A program made the position numbers and the translations under genes. From a virus: a stretch of 21,151 nucleotides of DNA. Positions 16,018 through 21,151 of this stretch are shown here, in pieces (the stretch's first letter is position 1; every line of letters starts with the position of its first letter). The DNA lies in the IMG/VR virus record IMGVR_UViG_3300032265_001813, positions 1-21,151 of that record; one strand, 5' to 3'. A model generated the notes under the pieces. That model saw only the letters and a program-made list of their open reading frames with translations. It made no database searches and had not been told where the DNA came from.

Positions 16018-16308
16018 CTAGACCGCCGTTACGTTAGCATCACCGCTAGATGCGCTTGGAGCACAATGAGCTCCGCCCAATGGAATACATAGAGCATCCG
16101 GAGCAGCTGCATCACCGACTCCGATCACTCTTTTACCATCGATGTAGATAGCTGCTATCTGACCGGGACTAAGATTTCCGCCTCCATGACTATCAGGATC
16201 ACCTTCTACAGACCATAGCTGACCATCAACAAAAACAAATCCTTGACCACTAACTATAGTAGAAGCACCACAGGCTCTTGAGTCGCCGTTTCTATGTACT
16301 TGTGTCAT
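16018..16308 (-). CDS. 5.4: PAAR-domain spike tip protein (gp5.4-like)
   Basis: The product is 96 residues, the size of T4 gp5.4 and other PAAR tip proteins. It starts with HRNGDSRACGAS (His5, Cys13), has a GFVFVDGQLWSVEGDPDSHG segment (His41), and ends with a CIPLGGAHC block (Cys74, His81, Cys82). In the PAAR family, His and Cys residues bind one metal ion at the tip of a conical beta-cap on the spike; the His5, His41, Cys74 and His81 pattern fits, but which residues bind is inferred. The YIDGKRVIGVGDAA segment near 55-68 is typical of the repeat. It directly follows the spike gene with two bases between and AGGA 6 nt before the ATG, so spike and tip are produced side by side. Confidence 0.92.
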   Translation of the reverse strand: MTQVHRNGDSRACGASTIVSGQGFVFVDGQLWSVEGDPDSHGGGNLSPGQIAAIYIDGKRVIGVGDAAAPDALCIPLGGAHCAPSASSGDANVTAV

Positions 16309-16310
16309 GA

Positions 16311-16970
16311 TTATCCTGACTTGAAATCTATCTTTGGAGCTTTAACGGTAGTAGTTCCACCAGACTTAGTATCAAGAGTACTACCAACATCGATTATGGT
16401 TTTAGCGGAAGATTTAGTCTGAAAATCACCGCCGTCTGCTCTAGCTGATATTCCTTTTCCAGCTATAACATTAAAGTTACCGGCTGCATTAACAGCAAAG
16501 TCGCCGCCGACATCAAAGTTCACGTTATCACTAGTCTGAACAGTCAAGTTCTTACATACTATATAAAGATCATCCATAACAACTATCGCGGCACCTTTAC
16601 CAATTGCTATCGATAAATTTTTTGCGATCGCTTGAGTATAGTCACCGTTGATTTCATTATGAGAGTCTTGACCTATAGAAGTTCGAACGTTACCATTGAA
16701 TTTTAGATCACTATTGTTCTCGACAGTTTGAGTTAAACCACCCTGCACATATTTATGTTCATGATTTTTGATACTCTCTACTTTTCTACCGTCTGCAGAC
16801 CATTCAATATAAGATCCGGTCTTATGAGCGATTCTTACGCGTTCATGACCGGGAGTATCATCCCACTCCATCTCGTGACCAGATTCTGTAGTAGTTTTCT
16901 TGTTGAAATAATAGTCACTCTTGTAAGTAGATTTAGGGTGTCTTTGCGAGGGATCTGGATCATCTGCCAT
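16311..16970 (-). CDS. Beta-helix spike protein (separate gp5C/VgrG C-terminus-like)
   Basis: The product is 219 residues from ATG at 16970, one base after the stop of the OB-fold gene, with AAGAGA upstream. A GTG at 16997 would add nine residues but lies inside the upstream gene and has no better site. Residues 22-60 hold ESGHEMEWDDTPGHERVRI and AHKTGSYIEWSADG, the GH...DDTPG...ERI/V motif common to gp5 C-terminal and VgrG beta-helices. The rest (about 90-219) consists of short strands with alternating hydrophobic residues and ends TTTVKAPKIDFKSG, fitting a trimeric triple-stranded beta-helix needle. In T4 this domain is the C-terminal part of gp5 and is released by proteolysis; here it is its own gene. 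The PAAR gene follows at once, so this product probably carries the tip. Confidence 0.88.
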   Translation of the reverse strand: MADDPDPSQRHPKSTYKSDYYFNKKTTTESGHEMEWDDTPGHERVRIAHKTGSYIEWSADGRKVESIKNHEHKYVQGGLTQTVENNSDLKFNGNVRTSIGQDSHNEINGDYTQAIAKNLSIAIGKGAAIVVMDDLYIVCKNLTVQTSDNVNFDVGGDFAVNAAGNFNVIAGKGISARADGGDFQTKSSAKTIIDVGSTLDTKSGGTTTVKAPKIDFKSG

Positions 16971-16971
16971 A

Positions 16972-18522
16972 TTATATTCTCTTAGTTGTTGTACCACGAT
17001 TTAAAGTAAAGACTGAACCGGTAGCTTTATATGCTATTCCGGGTGTATTGTTTAGCGTATAGTTGATGGCTGTAATCGACTGTATCGGTATGTTAACATT
17101 AACACTCGAATTCTGTAAGCTATTAATATTATAATTACTAGAAGATATAGTCACATCGTTTATAACACTCGGGGTTACTGTTGGAGTAACTATTTTAGTA
17201 AGTATTGTAGCGGGTATAGCGATATCCGGAGAAACATTTATACCAGGATTAAGTTTAATATTAGAAATAATACTAGCAGCAGATACTGAATAAGGCAAAG
17301 TAAGGCTTGAGTTCTGTAATGATACGGGTAAAGATGTAGTTAAAAGACTAGATAGACCTGAAGCAGATATAGGGCTGTTGCTGAGAACAGATGCAGCTAT
17401 TCCCGGTATACCAGAAGTTATACCAGCAGCTATAGCACTCACGTTTCCTAAAACAGAATTCAAGTTAGGAGCACCGAAAGGAATCGGTTTGACTACATTG
17501 CCGCCACCGGCAAACATAGCGCTAGTCATTCCCTTCATCGTTCCAGCTATAGCAGAACCGGCTGCAAAGTTTCCTGATATAGGACCAAGCAAACCCGTAG
17601 CTTTACCAGCAAGACTCTGAAGACCTCCAAGACCACCCAAACCACCAAGAACCGTTTCTAGCGGGTTACCTCCACTAAAAGCTCCAGCTAAAAGATTTTT
17701 AGCTATGTTTGCCGTAGATGATGCGTTACCAATAGATCTAGCTACAGCTGTAGCTGATCCAGATAGTCCTGAAATAGCACCTATATTTGGAACATAGTTT
17801 TTCAAACCAGCAGCTTGAGCTCCGATAGACAACAACGAAGTCAAGTTTAATTTTCCACTCATCAAACCAGAAAAGTTTGAAAGAAGAGAAGAAGCTACGT
17901 TAAGAGTAGAAGTCATAGACTTCATTCCTGACAACGCACCCGATATTGATCCGGAAAGATTGGATGGATCAGCTTTGTTTATATAGTCTAAAGCAGAAGT
18001 TCCCGGCTCAAAAGCTATGTTTCCAATAGTCTTCTTGTCTATAAGTTGCTGATTGTTTTGGCCAATATCGTTTATTATAGACTTACCAGGATTCTTATCG
18101 TTCTCATCACCACCAGAAGTAGCAGCAGTTCTAGCGCCTTTTGGTAAATCATTGTTTTCTGACGTTACTGTTTCGCCATCATTACCGCCGTCTTTACCAG
18201 AACGAACTAGTATACCCATGAGAATCGGTATGTTTTCATCCGAATCTGCAAAGAACCCTACTACTTGAGAGTCTTTCTGTAGGCCTAGCGGTGAAGCGCT
18301 GACACCGGCCCTTCCTGCTCCGGAATTGATCGGTAGCATCGGTATAGCCCAAGGAAGAGCACTATCAGGAATGTTCTTCTCGTCGTCGTGCTTACCGTAT
18401 ATTCTGATCTGAACTCTTCCAGATTCAGTTTTATCTTTTTCGGCGGCGTCTTTACCGTCCCCGCGGTTTACTACTTTAGCTACAAACCATTTAAAATTGG
18501 AACCAAAAGCTCTTTCTGTCAC
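16972..18522 (-). CDS. 5: Baseplate hub OB-fold protein (gp5 N-terminal-like, no lysozyme)
   Basis: The product is 516 residues with a GTG start that overlaps the preceding stop as GTGA. GAGGAG lies 8 nt upstream. Residues 1-115 are the gp5/VgrG OB fold: FKWFVAKVVNRG, then SGRVQIRIYGKHDDE, then LPWAIPMLPINSGAGRAGVS, then VVGFFADSDENIPILMGILV. T4 gp5 continues with a lysozyme domain of about 160 residues; none is visible here, and no Glu/Asp/Thr catalytic arrangement of the T4 lysozyme family was recognised. Instead, residues about 170-380 are rich in Gly, Ala, Ser and Leu with weak hydrophobic repeats (for example LGGLGGLGGLQSLAG), and about 380-516 are Val/Ile/Asn/Ser-rich beta. It sits after the gp27-like gene, the usual partner on which the gp5 trimer docks. 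The OB-fold call is strong, the function of the long tail is unknown. Confidence 0.88.
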   Translation of the reverse strand: MTERAFGSNFKWFVAKVVNRGDGKDAAEKDKTESGRVQIRIYGKHDDEKNIPDSALPWAIPMLPINSGAGRAGVSASPLGLQKDSQVVGFFADSDENIPILMGILVRSGKDGGNDGETVTSENNDLPKGARTAATSGGDENDKNPGKSIINDIGQNNQQLIDKKTIGNIAFEPGTSALDYINKADPSNLSGSISGALSGMKSMTSTLNVASSLLSNFSGLMSGKLNLTSLLSIGAQAAGLKNYVPNIGAISGLSGSATAVARSIGNASSTANIAKNLLAGAFSGGNPLETVLGGLGGLGGLQSLAGKATGLLGPISGNFAAGSAIAGTMKGMTSAMFAGGGNVVKPIPFGAPNLNSVLGNVSAIAAGITSGIPGIAASVLSNSPISASGLSSLLTTSLPVSLQNSSLTLPYSVSAASIISNIKLNPGINVSPDIAIPATILTKIVTPTVTPSVINDVTISSSNYNINSLQNSSVNVNIPIQSITAINYTLNNTPGIAYKATGSVFTLNRGTTTKRI

Positions 18523-19769
18523 TGGAAGCTCTCCTCGTTACCACCCTTAACGAGTTCCATCTCACAAGTATAACGCGGTCTACTTCCTTGATCTTTTACT
18601 TTATGTCTTAACGCTGAGATCAAAAAATCTCCAGACTGTGACTTATCTGTTCCGGGTGCACTGGTCTGATCGAGCTTCTGTAGTAAGTTAGCCGTAATCA
18701 TAACACCAGCTTTTAGATCAGAATCACCGTATATCGACATCTTTACTACGCTAGAACCCAAAGCTTCTGCATAAGCCATTTGAGTTGGGCTAGTGCTTGC
18801 TATGTTTGGATTAGAACCAGATCCTAACTGCTTTTCGTTGTTTGTTGGGACTATCGATATCTTGTTTGGTTCACTGTTATGAGCGTCTTTCATCTTTTGA
18901 GGAACACGAGAATCAGGTCCAGCACCAGAAGTTTTAGTTCCAGCAGCTGGGTTTTGAACATCGTTGTTTTGTGTATAGTTTAAAGTCTGAAAGTTATATG
19001 TTCTTTGGGCTTGCTTCATGTTACCAGAAGCGATAGTCTGAGACATGCTTCCTTGCTGCGGAACTTCAACCGCTAAGATGTTGTTGCCCTTAGCTTTCAT
19101 GAAGTCAGCACCAGTAGCTGCATCTTGAACATAAGTCTTTATGATGTTCTTATCTTTGAATATCTGTTCTATAGTCTTGAAGAAGAAGCCGTCTCTGTTT
19201 TCAAAGAACACATAAGAAGAAGATTTGTTTTCCGAAGAAACACATCTACGTCTGATGTAGTCTATAGCATGATATGGTTTTTGATTGGGAACTACATGCT
19301 TGAACATGCCTTTAGTATCTTCTACATCTAACTTCTTACTACTCTTGATAAAATTCTTGAATATATCTTGAATCATCTCAGAGTAGTTTTTGTTATCGTA
19401 TTTCTTACTAACGTACTTATCACGAGCGTTGAAAGCTTCTTCAGAAACACATTCATAACGATAAGATTTTGAGTGCTGTCCTGAAGTAGCCGATCCATCT
19501 TTTACGCTGTTCACCAACAGTTTATACTGAGCCGGTTGTTGACCAGGACTAGAGAAAGCTATGCTTACCTGTTCACCGCCGGCTATCTTAGCATCTCCCA
19601 CATTGTCTTTTGCGTCTGATACTGTTATGTAAGCTATGATTCCCGGAGCAAATATGCTCTCGTAAATATCGAAGCTAACAAAACTTTTTGTATAGTCTAT
19701 AGCTTGCCCGCTATGAGATGTAACAGTCAACTCAGAAACTATAATATCTCCGGGATTATAAGCTGTCAT
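18519..19769 (-). CDS. 27: Baseplate hub protein gp27-like
   Basis: The product is 416 residues (T4 gp27 is 391). The N-terminus, with DIIVSELTVTSHSGQAIDYT and then FDIYESIFAPGIIAYITVSD, is a beta-barrel like that of gp27 and P2 gpD-type hub proteins. Residues 60-130 include a QVSIAFSSPG strand and a YKLLVNSVKDG strand, with the YECVSEEAFNARDKYVSKKY helix near 104-123. FFFKTIEQIF near 199-208 follows the second tube-like domain. gp27 forms a trimeric ring that adapts the sixfold tube to the threefold spike and binds the gp5 OB domain. The next gene (OB-fold protein) is overlapped by 4 nt, matching that partnership. The start overlaps the gp53 stop as ATGA. No strong ribosome site precedes it, so coupling to gp53 translation is likely. 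Residues 240-330 are Gln/Asn/Ser-rich and probably flexible. Confidence 0.8.
   Translation of the reverse strand: MTAYNPGDIIVSELTVTSHSGQAIDYTKSFVSFDIYESIFAPGIIAYITVSDAKDNVGDAKIAGGEQVSIAFSSPGQQPAQYKLLVNSVKDGSATSGQHSKSYRYECVSEEAFNARDKYVSKKYDNKNYSEMIQDIFKNFIKSSKKLDVEDTKGMFKHVVPNQKPYHAIDYIRRRCVSSENKSSSYVFFENRDGFFFKTIEQIFKDKNIIKTYVQDAATGADFMKAKGNNILAVEVPQQGSMSQTIASGNMKQAQRTYNFQTLNYTQNNDVQNPAAGTKTSGAGPDSRVPQKMKDAHNSEPNKISIVPTNNEKQLGSGSNPNIASTSPTQMAYAEALGSSVVKMSIYGDSDLKAGVMITANLLQKLDQTSAPGTDKSQSGDFLISALRHKVKDQGSRPRYTCEMELVKGGNEESFQ
18531..18536 (-). promoter_or_regulatory. Ribosome binding site for a GTG start
   Basis: The minus strand reads GAGGAG, 8 nt before GTG at 18522-18520. It lies inside the last codons of the gp27-like gene. 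It is the strongest Shine-Dalgarno match seen in the window and supports the GTG. Confidence 0.75.
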
Positions 19770-20632
19770 GGATTAAGTAATCTTCTTAGTTGTAATGCTG
19801 CCTGTTTTTGATAGTTTTCACTCAGAGCTTTTACTGAGAAGTATCCTTTGTTCTTTATATCTTCAACATCATAGTAAGTTATAGGACTCCAATAAACTTG
19901 TTCGGATAAAGGTATATTTGTAGCTAACATATTAGCTGTCAACACCGAAGTAGTAGAAATAGAAGTGATCATCTTAACATTAGCAGTATTAGTAGTATAA
20001 GCAGAAACGTTTCCAAACACTTGATACACTCTAACAGTAGAGCTGTTAGCAAATAGAACTTGACCGTTACCAACTGACTTGTTGTTGACTGTGAGAGTTA
20101 TTTTATCATCTAAAGAAAGACCAAGATCGCTTGATACGGAGTATTGCCATATCTGATTGGTGTTGACCATGTTGTCTTCTTGTCTTCTACGATACTCCAA
20201 TATTATGTTTCCAACTAATATAGGTTCGAAATACTTCTTAGCTTCATCTGTTAAATTGTTATATGCTGATATAGAAATATTCCCATGAGACTCGTACCAG
20301 TTGTTGTTCCAGTAAGCTACTTTACTTTGAGCAGAGTCTACAGAACCGTATTTTTCTGCAACAAAATTATTAAAATCATACTGATTCATTCCCCACTGAT
20401 AGTAAGGATCAACTATATTGTTTGAAAGATAGATCAACCAAGACATATAAGAATCTTTATACAGTTCATTGGATAGAAAATCAGGTCTTACTGTTTCTGG
20501 AAGATCAATGTTATAGTAGTATTCCGGTCGATTATAAAGTTTGTCAAGCAACTTCACACGTGACATAATATTAATAGATTTATATCCATTATAGCTTATA
20601 GTAGGAAACTTGGAAAAATAATTTTCTGTCAT
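19766..20632 (-). CDS. 53: Baseplate wedge protein gp53
   Basis: The product is 288 residues, longer than T4 gp53 (196). The N-terminal half carries the family pattern: YFSKFPTISYNGYKSINIMS near 5-24, then a RPEYYYNIDLPETVRPDFLS segment, then DSYMSWLIYLSNNIVDPYYQ near 60-79. The C-terminus (YWSPITYYDVEDIKNKGYFS near 247-266, then an amphipathic helix) is also typical. The additional length is a beta-rich insert near 170-235 with a VGNGQVLFANSSTVRVYQVF core. gp53 is the last wedge subunit to bind and joins neighbouring wedges to the hub and gp25. The ATG overlaps the previous stop by one base (TAATG), and its own TGA overlaps the next start as ATGA. The assignment is secure, the role of the insert is not known. 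Confidence 0.92.
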   Translation of the reverse strand: MTENYFSKFPTISYNGYKSINIMSRVKLLDKLYNRPEYYYNIDLPETVRPDFLSNELYKDSYMSWLIYLSNNIVDPYYQWGMNQYDFNNFVAEKYGSVDSAQSKVAYWNNNWYESHGNISISAYNNLTDEAKKYFEPILVGNIILEYRRRQEDNMVNTNQIWQYSVSSDLGLSLDDKITLTVNNKSVGNGQVLFANSSTVRVYQVFGNVSAYTTNTANVKMITSISTTSVLTANMLATNIPLSEQVYWSPITYYDVEDIKNKGYFSVKALSENYQKQAALQLRRLLNP

Positions 20633-21151
20633 TATATCGAACTCGCGCTTGAATTCATGCTAGATTTCAAGAAATACTCTACTTCTTGTAAGCTTATCTT
20701 TACATCTACTGCTGTTGGTCGACCATCTTTATGAAAAGACGGTGCACCGTCGGGAGCGTAGTTAAACGTAGCATCTTTTATGACTGCATACTTGAACGGG
20801 TATAGTTCTTGACCTGCAGCATTTATTCTACATTTAACAAGACTTGGATAACTAAGAACAGCACCTCCATTGCTTGGATCTGCATCCGGTAACATGTGAT
20901 ATCTAATACTAGTGATAATCTTAGCTAGTTCAGCCGCTTCGACATTACTTCTAGCAAAAAGTCTCCAAGAAAATTCATAAGTCTTGTAATTAGGGTTCTT
21001 AAACAGAACTGTCATGAAAGGATTAGCTGCTACTCCCGCAAAAGCAGAAAAAAGACCACCCGCTGCACCACCAAGAGCATTAGCTGCACCACCAGTTCCC
21101 ATAGCAGCAAGTGCGCCGCCTATCCCTCCAAAAAAGTCACCAGTTGCACCA
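20632..21151 (-). CDS. 48: Partial baseplate tail-tube cap protein (gp48-like), C-terminal part
   Basis: At least 172 residues, open at the right edge. The frame continues upstream of Met at 21102 (codons read GATGDFFGGIGGALAAM), so that methionine is internal and the true start lies outside. The visible part opens with a Gly/Ala-rich stretch (GGAANALGGAAGGLFSAFAG), then NPFMTVLFKNPNYKTYEFSW, then RLFARSNVEAAELAKIITSI, then RYHMLPD. The pattern of a strand with F-x-W/F-x-L followed by a helix ending in (F/I)RYHMLP is what I recall of T4-like gp48 tube-initiator caps, which share the tail-tube fold and seal the hub to the tube; gp54 is a close alternative. The 53 and 27 genes follow directly. 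A tail-tube-like protein is confident, gp48 rather than gp54 less so. Confidence 0.75.
   Translation of the reverse strand, partial: GATGDFFGGIGGALAAMGTGGAANALGGAAGGLFSAFAGVAANPFMTVLFKNPNYKTYEFSWRLFARSNVEAAELAKIITSIRYHMLPDADPSNGGAVLSYPSLVKCRINAAGQELYPFKYAVIKDATFNYAPDGAPSFHKDGRPTAVDVKISLQEVEYFLKSSMNSSASSI

Noticed and set aside
16018-16308. Type VI secretion or effector locus, suggested by PAAR and VgrG-like genes
   Set aside because: gp53, gp6, gp7, gp8 and DUF4815 genes surround them, and there are no effector, immunity or T6SS sheath/ATPase genes. They are phage spike parts.
16971-16997. Alternative GTG start for the spike protein
   Set aside because: It lies inside the OB-fold gene and adds nine residues with no family match. 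ATG at 16970 is one base after the upstream stop and has a purine-rich site before it.
21100-21102. ATG as the start of the gp48-like gene
   Set aside because: The frame stays open to the window edge with the same Gly/Ala-rich composition, and gp48 is much longer, so this Met is internal.

Overview
The window is a solid block of late structural genes from a contractile-tailed bacteriophage of the T4 superfamily. Every recognisable gene lies on the minus strand, so the transcript runs from high to low coordinates. The DNA is A+T-rich (about 37-40% G+C by eye on sample lines). No cellular gene, tRNA, rRNA, integrase, insertion sequence or CRISPR array was seen. The host cannot be named. The domain repertoire (very large DUF4815 protein, expanded gp7 and gp8, gp53 with an insert, PAAR protein) resembles T4-like phages of aquatic bacteria, including cyanophages and relatives, more than enterobacterial T4 itself.

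Layout in transcription order: C-terminal part of a gp48-like tube cap (runs off the right edge); gp53 wedge; gp27-like hub; gp5-like OB-fold hub protein without a lysozyme domain; a separate VgrG/gp5C-like beta-helix spike; a PAAR spike tip (gp5.4-like); gp25; gp6; gp7-like wedge; a fibre protein with a gp9/gp10-type N-terminus; an enlarged gp8-like wedge; a 2065-residue DUF4815 protein with a Thr-Pro linker and two DUF4214-like segments; a 138-residue protein starting at TTG; and the N-terminal part of an AQTF-type appendage protein that runs off the left edge.

The genes together encode one machine, the baseplate. gp48, gp27, gp5, the spike and PAAR form the central hub and needle. gp53, gp25, gp6, gp7 and gp8 form the wedges. 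The fibre, the DUF4815 protein and the last two genes are probably peripheral and host-contacting. Junctions are extremely tight: 1-nt TAATG overlaps, 4-nt ATGA or GTGA overlaps, or gaps of 0 to 20 nt. Translational coupling is therefore likely, and no internal terminator was seen. No stretch over 300 bases lacks a gene; the longest gap is 20 bases.

The most notable points are: what is usually one long DUF4815 appendage protein seems spread over three consecutive cistrons; a Thr-Pro linker and DUF4214-like segments sit in a virion protein; gp5 is genetically split and its enzyme replaced by a Gly/Ala/Ser/Leu-rich segment; a recurring small beta-module appears inserted in several wedge proteins; and the fibre carries a very young 72-bp tandem duplication. 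All family assignments are from reading the sequence and from memory of these families; no database search was run.
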